Source of the DNA: Branchiostoma floridae
Taxonomy: Eukaryota; Chordata; Leptocardii; Amphioxiformes; Branchiostomatidae
Length of the DNA: 64,000 nucleotides
NCBI RefSeq assembly: GCF_000003815.2
Contig: NC_049994.1
Coordinates: forward strand, 9,709,148 to 9,773,147
Direction of reading: 5' to 3'
The notes under the pieces are model-generated. The model was given only the letters and a program-made list of their open reading frames with translations. It did no database searches and was not told the DNA's origin. A program made the position numbers and the translations under genes. Positions 24,716-36,397 of this stretch are shown here, in pieces. Each line of letters begins with the position of its first letter. The first letter of the stretch is position 1.

Positions 24716-25288
24716 CCCCTTCACACGATAGCAAGAATCAGCCAGAATGCCGTCGGAATGAAAATTCTTTGCTATTCCTGAGTGTGATCCAGACATCCTT
24801 ACTGCATTCCAGCTATTTGTGCCCGTTCTTTTGGCTGGCCCGAAAGTTTTTGACATATTAAAAACCGTGAAGGTGCATTCGAAGTGGAGAAATATCAAAT
24901 GGCATTCAAAGTGGTTTCTAAGTGTATTCAAACTATTCTAACTGCAGTATGACCGCATTATGCGGCATTCCAACATTATTCGAAACATTCTTATCTCATT
25001 CGATGGAGAACTGAAATGGCAAGCCATTTTGAATCCTGTCCGAATGTGGCCAAAAGAATATCCGGAATGCTGTAAGAATTTCTCGAATACAGTACGAATT
25101 CCCAAGAATAGAACAAACTTTTCATTCTGACGGCATTTTGGCTCATTCCTTCTCATGTGAAGGGGATATAAGGTCCATTTGGAATTCCTACTTGTAATGG
25201 CCCCGAATGTGACACGAATTTTGCAAATACTTCATTCCAGCTGGTTCTGCTTGATTCCTGCTAATTTGGTTTCAGCGTGAAGGCCCAG
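24716..25288. mobile_element. Miniature element with repeated termini (CCCCTTCACA type)
   Basis: The left end CCCCTTCACAC (24716) is mirrored by TGTGAAGGGG ending at 25165, with about 60 bp of extended complementarity sharing CAGCCA/AATGCCGTC and GAATGAAAA. A second mirrored end, GCGTGAAGGCCCAG (25275-25288), matches the same left arm as well or better. The interior carries some twenty GAATG/CATTC words. This layered set of termini suggests a miniature DNA transposon with internal inverted duplications. No target duplication was established. Confidence 0.6.
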
Positions 25289-25574
25289 TACATAAGACAA
25301 ATATAACACAGATCTACATATAGAATAAATAGAGGTTTGGGTTTCTTGCAATAGTTGTTTGGATCTTTAATGGTTCACTATATTGTTATAATTGGGTACA
25401 TTGGACTAACGAGAAGACACTACATTTGAAACTTTGTGTATAAAAGTAAACTATACACCCCCAGTGAATCTGAAACATGTCCTAGTTTTCTCAAAGGGAA
25501 GTGTGGAATGGATCACTGATTTTTTTTAAACGAGTTTGCTCAGGCCATTGACCACTTGCAGGCACCGAACTACG

Positions 25575-26000
25575 TTCACTGTAGCAGCATCTCTTCTCCT
25601 AAAGTCAGAAACATAGAGCTTTAGCGAGTTCGGCTCACTGACTCAATAGGCGAAGCAGGGGCTACGAGGCTACTCCGGGAATACCAGGTACCGTAGTACC
25701 CCATCTAGACAGAATAGTTTGATCCACTCACACTGGGAAGGTCCCCTACTCTTTTTGATAAGTGTGGGGGGTTGGTTCAGGCTCTTACTTGCCTGGGATA
25801 TGGCTCTCCCCAAACAAGGGACCTCCAGTTAACGTCCTATCCAAGGGACAGTTCTAGCCAAAGCTAGGTACTCATCTTTCACCTGAGTGAGGTGAGGAAA
25901 GTTGTGTTAAGTGTCTTTCCCAAGGGCACAAGATAAATGACATGGCAGGTTTCGAACACAGGACCTCTTTGCCTGAGCCCAAAGCGCTGCCGATTACACA
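25575..26000 (-). mobile_element. tRNA-derived SINE, copy 2
   Basis: On the minus strand a B box GTTCGAAAC (25951-25959) is followed by the same body as the copies at 13.1 and 27.2 kb: CTTGTGCCCTTGGGAAAG, CACAACTTTCCTCAC, ACTCAGGTGAAAGATGAGTA and GATAGGACGTTAA. It shares GCATCTCTTCTCC at the far end with copy 1. This is the best-preserved long copy in the window. Confidence 0.7.
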
Positions 26001-27206
26001 TGTGATTCTACACAGTACAATGCTTCTTCATCTGCAATTTATCAACTATTTTAATGAAAGATTGTAAACGGCATGTGGAACATCCTTTCATACAAGAACA
26101 ACTCTTTGCTGGCACACGGTGAATTTGCAATTTTATGGAAAGTTCTTGGAATGCAGGAAGCTAGGGACACACCCTGTCACATTCAACTAAATGTGACTCA
26201 ATCTATAGCTGATGGGCTCAATGTGTAGTGCAAGTAGCCTTGGGCAAACTTGTCATTGACCAGGTTATATGTATATGTGTCAATGAAGTGCATTTGAAAC
26301 AAGCTCATCTGTCATGGCTCATGCTGTGTCAGAATAGTAATAATTTAAGCAAAACAGAGAACAGCTGCTATGATGATACCAGCTTCTGGTGTTACCCAAA
26401 GCCCAAAGTGGGTGTTCCAGGGTTTTTCTCTTTTCCACATTATCAAGTCACAAAAAGGCTTTGTTTATCGGCTTGGTACGATAAAACTTCACTGTGAGAG
26501 GTGATCCTACTGGTAAATTTTACCCAAACAAAATTAAGCACTACAAGACTATTATTTCTTCATATCAAATGCTTGATTTACAAGGTAAATCTCATGTATA
26601 TTACCTTATGCCCTCTGCCCTCAGACATGCTGCCTATTTAGCTACATAATATGAGCAGGATTCTTTCTCCCACACACCCAAGGTGCCACAAAAGTATGAT
26701 CAATGCACCATCTCTTGACAGAAGTGGCATTCCCCCAAGACCCCCTACAGGGGGGCCTGCATTCAGTAGACATACATTGTATGACCATGTGTTTTTACTC
26801 AGCAGCTACACATAGGCTGTTTTATTGTTGTATGGCACATGCAAAAGTAGACAAGTAGACTCATTTAAGCAGAAATAATTTGAAGAAAAAAAGGCACTGC
26901 ACAGGTTCTTGAGTCTTAAAGATTGACCATGCATGGACCTGTGATTACATAGTAATTTCATGGCATTCTCACTGGGAATGTGGGCCTTCTGCCTGAATGT
27001 GTTCTAGTTTCCTCACAGCAAGGGGGCTCATGGGATTACTTTGAGACAAACTAATTTGCCATGGCTACTTACAAAATGATCTTAGGTAAACAAGAGGCCT
27101 TGTGAAGTAGCTACTGGTGTAGAGGTCTGCTGGCATTACAAGCATTAGTAAGACAGTGCTTGAGCCAATGATGGAATACAATTGCTGAAATACATTTTAG
27201 ATCACG

Positions 27207-27356
27207 TGGCGCAGCGGCAGCATGTTAGGCTCAAGACCGAGACGTCGCGAGTGCGAATCTTGCCATGTCACCAACCTTGTGCCATTGGGAAAGGCACTTT
27301 AAAGAACTTTCCTCACTTAACTCAGGTGAAAATGAGTACCTAGGATAGGACGTTGA
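27207..27356 (+). mobile_element. tRNA-derived SINE, copy 3 (head and proximal body)
   Basis: The tRNA-like head has an A box TGGCGCAGCGG (27207-27217) and a B box GTGCGAATC (27251-27259, one mismatch to consensus) at promoter-like spacing. The shared body follows (CTTGTGCCATTGGGAAAGGC, TTTCCTCACTTAACTCAGG, GATAGGACGTTGAA) and stops near 27356. It carries the clearest pol III promoter of the copies but is 3' truncated. Confidence 0.75.
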
Positions 27357-27516
27357 ATATACATGTACATAGTAAAAGTCAAAGAATGTGTTGTCTGTTG
27401 CTGCTGCAGATAAGACATTTGAAGGAGCAAACATAACATAACTGTCTGAATGTTAATGGAAGTAAACGAAGAAATATAATTTCGCAGGTGAAAAGTTACA
27501 CTCCTTTCATTGGTGT

Positions 27517-28039
27517 AACTCTTTCCCAAACTTATGATACATGTACTATCAATGCCAGCGCAAAACCTGCTTGTAGATTATAACAAAGGTCCTCCAGAAC
27601 CTACGGTACCTCTACACTAGACCATACATGACGACAGCAAAGCTACCGGTAAATGAATCATGGTTAACATAGTGAAGCATAATCACCATTGGAAACGCTG
27701 TACGCTTTATTACTATCATGCAATAAAAACTATTATGCATAATTATGCATAAACCTAAGAAGAATTATGCATAATTATGCATAACCCCAAGAAACCTTAT
27801 GCATAATTATGCATAATTATGCATAACTCTAAGAATGGTTATGCATAATTATGCATATTTATGCATAATTATGCATAACTGGACTAATCCCCAGGGGGTC
27901 ATCAATGGCGGCTACGTATTTCTTACATCATTTTTACCTATACTACGTGATATCAGCCCATCTGGGTATATAGTTGCTGAGATATGGGAGGTCTGTCAGG
28001 AATTAAACTGGAACAGCAGAATTAAACTGGAGGCTGTTA
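27517..28039 (-). repeat. Right arm of the long-range inverted repeat
   Basis: Inverted copy of 17644-18150, running from AACTCTTTCCC to CTGGAGGCTGTTA. It is slightly longer because the palindrome block has additional units. The two arms enclose 9.37 kb. The enclosed DNA contains unrelated elements and no transposase gene was recognised, so two independent insertions in opposite orientation are simpler than one giant transposon. Confidence 0.85.
27732..27878. repeat. TTATGCATAA palindrome block (right)
   Basis: Counterpart of the left block, with runs of TTATGCATAATTATGCATAA and one variant ATGCATATTTATGCAT. The spacer words are the reverse complements of those in the left arm, which confirms inverted homology. 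The number of palindromes differs, as expected for slippage. Confidence 0.85.
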
Positions 28040-30150
28040 AATATGAATTCATTTATTGGTACAAGTAGCATACATGTATAGTATACCTGTCCAATGCACC
28101 AAAAAGAGAGGACTTGTTCTTTTACTGGTACATGTATATGCAGAAGAAAAGGAATCTCTCACTAAAATATCTGTAAATATTCTGTGAGGCATTTCATTCT
28201 AGAATATGTCATTAATTCCTACATGTAGATACAAATACAAGTGACATCACAAATCCTATATAACAAGATTCATAATAATACTGATCCCATTGCAATCCCC
28301 CTCCCCATGTGAGTTTCAAGAAAACATCCCCTTGGTCATAAAATACCGAGACAAAACAAAACAAAGAGAAGCAAGTTTACCTCTTATTGGTTGAATTTTG
28401 ATAGACATACAGGGTTAGTTTATCACATATAGGATTTACAGCTAGTGAATTAAATCTAGAAATTCAATCCAAAAGACTGAATAATGATACACTTTGCTTC
28501 AGGTGTGAAAAATAACATCACTGCTATCAATCTTTCTCAGATGTCAAGGCTAAATATGGACAGCTGGCCTTATGGGACACTATCTTCCAACAGATAAATC
28601 AATACGTTTTCACAAAAAGAAGTATTCATCTTTGCTGCCTTTGAAATGATGGATGAAGAGAAAATGGTGGGTATCTGAATACTCGCTCTGGTGTAAAATT
28701 TTCCCATTGGAACTATCATATTAGCATCAAAAACACGTTAAGAATAGCCACAAATGGTTGTCAAGCAACATGTAATATATGAAAAATAATGACAGACATG
28801 TACACACGTCCGTGTCATTTACTGTCGTTGTTCAATTTGTTTGTTGGATAATGTGCCCAGCATTTAGTGACATAATTTGTTGATAGCAAGACTGTTAGTA
28901 ACCAAACAGTTAAATCATCACATTGCTTAACCATGCTGATAAGGTCACCAATTGGCATCACATTTTGTGTTGGTTATGGGCTCAGGCAACAGAGAGAAGG
29001 TTAAAGTATCTGAATCAGCTAAAGAAATGTTCCTACGAAAACTTACAGACTGCTTCGTGGGAAACATTTGTAAAGGTTATTGATGCACGCTTTGAGCTTT
29101 TCTGACTTCGCCAGGCAGATTCTGCATCAGCAAGCTAATTCCACACAACCACAAGAGAAAGAAAAGGATGACCCGGCTAAGGTAGGAGGACTAAGATGGA
29201 CTGGGGTGTCCGCTCTCGGCGTGGAATGATCGGAAAACAGGCAATTAGAAGGAGCCAAGTTAATCCTATTGAATTTGTGTCACATCCAATTTGGTTGAGA
29301 AGGAGGTTGTGAGAGCGGGTTGATCAAGACAGATTTTGGGGGCTAACATACAAGTACATGTCTCCATGAATAAATATCCATTCCGCTAGTCGTTAGGATT
29401 CAACCTGCTGGTTCTGCATTAACCTCAGGGATACAAACTTGATTTTTGATGTCCTATTGACATCAACTATGCCAGCAAATTGGACAGTTCCATTACTAAC
29501 AACAAAACTCTGCCATGAAAAATCCAAGGCTTTCAGAAAATGCCACTGGGGTCTGCATTGACTATTTTTTTTTCTGAATGCGGTAATTTCCTTCAAAGAA
29601 GTTCAATAAGAATCTTGGCATAAGGGGAAAGGATGCTTTTGCCATGTTTGAAGTTGAAACAATAATAATCTGTTGTACAGTTAAAATACAAAACAGACAT
29701 TTCCGGTGTCATGAGTTTGTAATACGAGGTCACTGGAAAAAACGTGAATAAACAAATTTACAGTGTTGAAGTTGCAGCTTGAATTCGATAACTACATCAG
29801 CAACTGTGTTGCCAACCCTTTCGTACTTGTATCGGTTGCTGTGGTAAACCAAATTACACAAACAATGGATGAATGGCATTTTAATAGTTACAGACAAGTA
29901 AAAATTTGGTATGCTACACAGGAGCAATGATAATACGATTTGATGAGGTACAAATATTGATTGCAGAAAGGATATCTGATTGTTGTATTCATATTAAGAA
30001 TTGTAAACCCTGGACAGCTGTATACATGGTAGTTGGAATGACAGATAGAGCTGTCCAGCACAGATAAAGTTGATTATCACTCCCATCGTAACTTTTACAT
30101 CCTCTTTCAAACAGAAGAGTAGAGGTTACTATGTCAAAGCAAGCCTACCC
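28040..30150. other. Non-coding stretch, no gene recognised
   Basis: Mostly AT-rich single-copy-looking DNA. Segments around 28480-28700 and 29150-29330 lack repeats and are slightly GC-richer, possibly conserved. No exon or mobile element was identified. Confidence 0.35.
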
Positions 30151-30159
30151 TGTCCTCTA

Positions 30160-30420
30160 ACTTTCTACCCGACTCCCAAACAGGTGCCTGACAAAGACAG
30201 ATAGCTCCGTAATGAGTAGATGACATCCGAAAAGAAGCGGAGGACGTTGAGATGCCTGCCACTCTGCGGGCGCGCCGTTATCAGCGCTGAACAGACACCC
30301 GAACATAACGTGGTTTCCTGGGAGCCGAGAGGGAGACCGGGGGCACGCGGCACCTTCTGTGCTTAAGATGCAGAGTCGTGCTGTTGGGGCTGGATTAGAG
30401 CACCCCAACCAGCAGATTTA
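30160..30420. promoter_or_regulatory. GC-rich island
   Basis: High GC with several CpG-containing words (GCGGGCGCGCCG near 30267, GGGGGCACGCGGCACC near 30339) in otherwise AT-rich DNA. No open frame has splice support. About 90 bp downstream, a minus-strand ATGGCG sits directly before a strong donor GTAAGTAG (30503-30516), which could be a start exon by chance or in fact. Confidence 0.25.
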
Positions 30421-30814
30421 GTAGACGGGAGTGTGAAAATGATGGATCCTGACCTGGAGGGGTCATTCCCATCCACACACAAGAAAAGGCTGCACTAAAA
30501 AACCACCATCTACTTACCGCCATGAAAAATACAAAAAAAGAGGTTTTTGGTGTGTCTGTGAGTCTGTCTGGTGTATCATATATGGTCAATGTAAATCAAG
30601 AGCCTCTGTATGGATTGTAATCATTATGACATTTGGTATGTGGACAGGTGTTTGGAAGACAAAGGTCAATGTCGATTTTTGGTCCCCCAGTGTGTGAACC
30701 TGTTTCACATGCAGATGAAATGGGGTGATTTGGCACCTATAGACTCTTTTGCTGAAACAGGTTGTTGCTACCATACTACATCAAACTGGCATCTATCTAT
30801 CCATACATATCTAT

Positions 30815-30867
30815 CTGGTCCCTATCCAAAAATCTGTCTTTGCAACATGTTGTTGGATAAGGACCAG
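30815..30867. repeat. 15-bp stem hairpin
   Basis: CTGGTCCCTATCCAA (30815-30829) pairs with TTGGATAAGGACCAG (30853-30867) with one mismatch and a 23-base loop. It lies inside an unrecognised 108-codon open frame (30610-30936). Confidence 0.6.
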
Positions 30868-31879
30868 GTAACTACACATGTAAATATGGATGGTTATCAG
30901 ACCAGTGACACACACAGTCCCTGTCATTGGTGCTGAAACCATATTATAGAGCATTGTGCTCTTGATGGCTTATCTTAATCTATTTCCTATTCACTTTGGA
31001 CAGACAGACCCTTTCAAGCATGCTGTAGGTATCCCATGGAAGACAGACATACCAAATAGCTAAAAGCCAACTACTTTATATGACTGTACAAATAAACACA
31101 ACACCTACAACATTACTTCTATCATTAAGTAATATCATTGTCCATGAGTTTGACAGAAGACCAAATAGAATTGCACTAAGTAAAAGTTCACAACATCCTT
31201 CCTTTTCTTTGCATGTGGCTAATCAAACTATACTGCACCACCTGTATAGTTTAACTAAACTTTCTCAAAATGAAACTAATATATTGGCAAGCACTTGTGC
31301 TTTCTCCATGGTTCTGGAATATTTGCTGTAGTTACATGATGAGGTAATTTGTTTGTTTGCTTGCTTGTTTCATCCTTTCTTTCTTCATGAAAAGATCAAA
31401 TTAGCCTGCAAGCCATTGAGGTCACAAGGGAGGAGGTAAGGGCCAGATTGAACATAATAACAATACAGTTTACATGGTTATACATGTACTGAAATGTGGT
31501 AAACACTTGCTGAAGGAAATTAACAATCCCTAAGATGTACTCAAGTTGAAAACCAAGCCAGAGATTACACTGAGGTGATATGTACATGGATTATAGATTA
31601 ATAAGTACTAAGTGTTTTTTTCCCCAATAGTCCTTTTTTTAAAAGCACATGCATTTTACAGTGCCTGAATGACAGCATTGTGACCTGAGAAGCTCAACAG
31701 ACTCAAACTCAAAGTTTAAGCCCAAGATTGATATCCATTTCAAGAATGCTCCTGTTGTTAAAACAATTATTTCATGTCTTATATTAAATCAGTGTGACCC
31801 AATACTGTAAGGGAAAGCAGGTAATAGTGAGATGTGCTTTCACAGTCCAAATGACGGCAGCATGCATTTTAGATCATCT

Positions 31880-32500
31880 CCCACACAGACGGAACAATTC
31901 CAGCCAAATTGAACAATCCCTATAATTGCATATCAAGGGATTTGCTCAAGCGAACGTCATATGCAGCAAATAGGCTTGAACAAGAAGACAAATTGCGCAA
32001 TTTGCCCTTCCGAGATGCTGGAGAAATTCTGTTCTAATCTTGGCAAAGGATTTAAATCCATTTGAAAACATAATGCAACCAAGTATGTAATCAGCGTTCA
32101 TCAAAATTATGCTGTCAAGACAATATCAATATGCAAACATCACATTTCTTTCTATTTCCCTCTTTCTGATGTATTATTCAACGCGTAGTGTGTACATAAC
32201 GTAACCGGTTGTCTCCGGGGAAGCAGCCAGATGTCAGAGGTAGGAAACCCAGTCTGCCGTAACGCTGAGCAGGTACCGCTCTCTCACCGCGCAGAAATCT
32301 GACGCTGCCGTCTGATTGGCAGGGGGAGAAATCACTCAGCAGAACAGGGGCAAAAACTTAACCCTCGGCACTGCGCCCTGGGGAATCAACAGGTGGAACT
32401 CCTGCATTATGGAGGGGGCGTGATTGGCAGTTTCCCGGGACTTGCGGAGTGACTGCGGAGGTAGGCGAGGCTTAGCGAAACGGAAAGCCTGTCATGTGAC
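31880..32500. promoter_or_regulatory. Candidate enhancer: SOX/POU-like words plus CpG-rich block
   Basis: Two SOX-type words GAACAAT (31892 and 31911) lie 19 bp apart. They are followed by POU-like TGCATATC (31927) and ATATGCAAAC (32130). An immediately adjacent CpG-rich, repeat-free block (32180-32480) contains two TGATTGGCAG words (CCAAT-box-like). Such clustering is typical of developmental enhancers or promoters. It is inferred from motifs only, and individual motifs of this length are common by chance. Confidence 0.3.
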
Positions 32501-33081
32501 GAGAGGAAGGGGAAAGTATCACAATTTCATTACTTCTGTCTTTAATAGTTTACTGCCTCTGAAGCTTCTACATTTCACAATCTGGTGGGATTAGGAAGAG
32601 CGGTTTGAAGGCCTAGAGACTCATCTTGTGTTTTTGATGCCTCCGTGTGAAGGTGAAGGTATCCTTGTTAACTTATGCAGTCAATCCTGTGCTATACAAC
32701 ATCTCTACTTGCCATTGCTGCCACTTTTTGGTTGTCTCATTTGCTATCTTTCCTGATTAATGTAAGCATTAAGACTTCTTTCTACAGTGGCAATAGAATC
32801 AATCACTGTACAGGAGAGCTACTAGTACTACTGTAACATACTTTCCAATTCTAACTTTTGATGGCACTAGCCCAAACTCTGATACGAAACAGCACAGAAC
32901 AGCAAATGTCTTCTATCTTATCTTGTTCAGTTGTCTAACAACGGTATTACTGTCTGGAAACTAACAACCCCCGGTGTTTCACGACCAACTCTTACCTACC
33001 AAAATGTCCTAAACTCTGGCAACACGAAGAAAAACACTAGCTTGGGGCTTGTAGATACATGTCTGAGTGATAACACAAAAC

Positions 33082-33144
33082 AGATAATCTTGAGTTATAT
33101 CACAAAGAGATAATCTTAAGTGATATCACTAAAGAGATAATCTT
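33082..33144. repeat. Tandem minisatellite with AGATAATCTT units
   Basis: Three units of about 26 bp, each beginning AGATAATCTT, are separated by related TATATCACAAAG/GATATCACTAAAG spacers. Each unit contains a GATA-factor-type AGATAA on the plus strand and its partial mirror. Confidence 0.7.
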
Positions 33145-34709
33145 CGCTCCAACAAACCCAGGAGATAACACCCTTACTACATCTTGGAAGTGTTATGAAA
33201 ATCCTCCCAATAGCTTTCTACTCCATTACACATGCTTGGGGGCAAAGGGTTTACCTCCTCGATGGAGGAGAGCTACACCATTCAAATCATGGGCATGACA
33301 GAGCTATGGCAAAAGGAGTCTATCTTCCTGAATAGGGGGCAAAAATCCAATTAATCCAGGCTGTTAAATCATGCCGGAGATGAAAGGGAGGGATTTGTCA
33401 GCGGCAGATCTCCTTCACACCTGTCCATTGCTAACCTGTAAAACGATGTCGATTGTGGCGGTAAGTGCCCGTCCGGCCGCCCGAGGAGTCAATCTTCTGG
33501 ACACAAATGGTGCGTTAATACAATTAAGGACTGCCACATGCGCACTTGCTGAAAATTGATTCTTACTATACTGCTGTGACGGGACGGGAGAGGGAGGACA
33601 TAAACGTAACTCAACATCGCACTAACTCTGTACAGACAAATAACAGGCCAGATCAAGTCAGCTGGATGCTTAGGTTACCTCAAACTTTTGTCTGCCTAAA
33701 GTATCTACAAGTTTATAGGTACTTACATTTTGTTTGTGTTTCAGCGTAATCATACAGTGTTTTCACATTGTATGTCAATCAGTGTTGAAACAGCATTTGG
33801 AAGGATTGGATGGCAGCTTAAAGAAGGTTGCATTAATATTCATAATCAATCTATCTGGTTCCTCTGGTTTCTTATCTTGCAGACAATTCAAAAGCAGACA
33901 AAATGTTTCAATCCCCTTTTACGTCATTTTTTGGAGGGATCCCGAGTGAACCATACTTTTAAATGTAAGAACATACTGGAATTGTACATGAAATAATCAT
34001 AAGATAAATCATTATGGTATCAAAGTTCATCATGACATAACTACTTACCCAACACCACAAATTACATGAAGGCACAAAAAATAGTCCATGTATTGTGCCC
34101 AAAGTTTTCAAAAACAGGGCACACTATGATGATTCATATTCAAAGCTGACACTGATATTGCATGCAAGATTGATGAAATACAGAGTCTGACATAGGTAAC
34201 CAAAGAAGACTGTTTAGGAAATGGGTTACATTACTACAACCAGTGTAAACTCTTTACAAACTCTTAACTTCATGGCAAGACAATCAAAGAGTTGCAAAAT
34301 GATTGTCACAGATATCAATTGGACAAGAATTGTTGTCAAAATAATCACAAATGGAAAAAGCAGATTAATACAAAGAAACCAAGGTACCTCACACTCCATA
34401 TCTTGCTGGAAAAAAGTTATTTCTTACATACAAAATCATCACTTTAAATGTCTATACATCGCATGTATTACACATCAAAGTACAATCACAAAATGTAATT
34501 CAAAAATGTGTAGTACATGTAATTAGATGTCAGCTACATTGTTTGTATACCCACACCCTTTGGTCAAAGAGAGCAATGGAGCAAATCAGGTGGAAGAAAT
34601 ATTTAGAATCTGGAGCCTATAATGTGAAGTTAAACCTTAATTATGTAGAATAGAGTGATTATGAAGAATTTTTCAGAGAAAGAACAGAGCAGATTCCTTG
34701 GAATGTTAC

Positions 34710-34787
34710 CTCAGGTATAGGCTGGAAGATGGAGGCCTGTTCCACATCATACTGTCCCTCTTCATACTGGTCAAAACTGTTCCCGCC
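34710..34787 (-). CDS. Candidate internal exon (78 bp) of an unidentified gene
   Basis: On the minus strand an acceptor TTGTTACTACAG precedes, and a donor GAG|GTAACATT follows, a 78-bp segment that is open in the phase-0 frame. That frame is acidic and Tyr/Gln-rich (it contains NSFDQYEEGQYDVEQASI), unlike the low-complexity frames around it. Length is a multiple of three, so it could be a cassette exon. A second frame is also open. It lies 936 bp downstream of a similar candidate at 35724-35777 in compatible phase. No protein family was recognised. Splice words of this quality do arise by chance in 64 kb. Confidence 0.4.
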
Positions 34788-35519
34788 CTGTAGTAACAAT
34801 ACCAGCAAACACTGTGAGCATTTTGTACATACATGTATGTTATTACCAACTGTAACATAGAAGATGTAGGTTCAAGTTGGTCAACCAAACATAACGTTAA
34901 AGACAATAAAAGAAAGAAACATTGGACTGTCAGGACTTACATGTACATGTACTTTAGTGCCTACCATGAATGACATATCAAACTGGAAAAACTGTACTAA
35001 TAATAGTACGTATTGTACATCACTGGACAGGTGTAAACAGGATGTACAATGACATTCAAAATGTAAGACATATTTACATTTGCATTCTATATTCAACCTT
35101 ATAGTCAAACATTTAAATTAAGAAGCAGAAGGAAATGAAAGCCTATACGTCGTGTAGATTGTACTACACATGTGGTAGCAGGAACAAGTGACTTCTACAT
35201 GTTCGTTTCGAAGTTCCTAACAAGGACATTTTAGAAGCATCTAAAATGCAGTAGACATTAAAATGTATTGGACATGAATATTGTCTATTTTTAGATACCA
35301 TGTATTTCATATATTTTGAGTCAATAGTTACTAATAGTTACATAACAAAATTACTTTGCTGTATTCGTAACTTTGCAAGTCAAATAAAATTGCCACAAGC
35401 TGCTTTGTGGCTTGCATATTCCACCGCGTACATGTTTTTCATTATCTCCATACTAAATAAAGATAACCTCCCAAAGGAACAATCTTCTCCAAGCCTCACA
35501 ACTTTTCCGCTCTAAATTT

Positions 35520-35710
35520 GGAAATTAGTTTTCGCGTGTACTCGCACAAAGTGTCATGAACCCATCGCTTCAGAGCGCCTAGCGGGCATTTCTCCCCCCG
35601 GAGGCAATCGCATGCAATAAAATTGACTCCTACGAGGGATTACATCTCGGCTCACACGTTCGGTGCCGGCCCACACTTAGTGGTTGTAATTCCTCCCAGC
35701 ATGTACTCAT
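35520..35710. promoter_or_regulatory. GC-richer, repeat-free island
   Basis: CpG-containing sequence (for example CGCCTAGCGGGC and GGTGCCGGCCC) abruptly interrupts AT-rich DNA and stops just before the exon candidate at 35724. It could be conserved non-coding DNA. No coding frame is supported. Confidence 0.25.
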
Positions 35711-35723
35711 AAGCACTGACTAC

Positions 35724-35777
35724 CTTGTAGCAGGAGAAATGGCTTTCTCTTTGATTTCTCTGACCACTCTTGGAATT
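35724..35777 (-). CDS. Candidate internal exon (54 bp) of an unidentified gene
   Basis: The minus-strand acceptor is strong (pyrimidine-rich GCTTCCTCTTACATCAG). The donor is AAG|GTAGTCAG. The 54-bp segment is open in phase 0 and also in phase +1, where it reads the helix-like IPRVVREIKEKAISPAT. The two readings cannot both be right: only phase 0 is compatible with the preferred frame of the 34710-34787 candidate. Length divisible by three again allows a cassette microexon. Confidence 0.35.
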
Positions 35778-36397
35778 CTGATGTAAGAGGAAGCTATCAG
35801 GGAATACTGAGCGGAAAACTACTTTGTACAAGAGTCTTTGGTGATGGTATCAAAGTTTACTCGTAAAAATGCTTTAGGAAGTGTGAGTTGGTGCATACCT
35901 GAAATGGACATAACGCAGTCATGTACATGGGTATCAAGTACTGAAGCATACAAGTTGTATCTAACAATTAAATAGCACCAATGACATTTGCTGCCAAGGA
36001 CCTGATACAAATAGGTGTGCATACAGATGAACTTAATTATGTTAATTTCTTTAAAAAGTTAAGTTGGGCCTTAGTTCTATCAATCAACTCTTCATTTCCA
36101 CTCACTATCTTTACTTTTTTATATCTTACTTAACTACATTCTACATAGTCAATGCTAAAACACATTCTTCTATAACATTACACATTACTTCATAGGATGA
36201 AAAATACTAATCATGACCTGATTTATTGTTGACCATCAAGATTTTAACTCAGTCTAGAAGAGCAGCTGCTGACTGTATCTTTCATTAACACAGAGCACAT
36301 GTCAGCAGTTCCCTGGTAATAAACTGGCCAGTACAACTGCTACAATTGACGCCACCAGAATGGCCTCAATGGGAAACAGACAACGACCTTTGTATGA

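Noticed and set aside
18150-27517. Single 10.4-kb transposon bounded by the inverted ~510-bp arms
   Set aside because: No matching target duplication outside the outer ends, no transposase gene, and unrelated elements inside. Two opposite insertions of a short repeat explain it more simply.
27732-27878. CRISPR array or satellite
   Set aside because: Repeats are short palindromes with uneven short spacers inside a dispersed eukaryotic repeat; not a CRISPR structure and too short for a satellite.
30610-30936. Cysteine-containing 108-codon plus-strand frame
   Set aside because: Overlaps a hairpin and repeated CTATCTATC words; no domain or signal peptide recognised.
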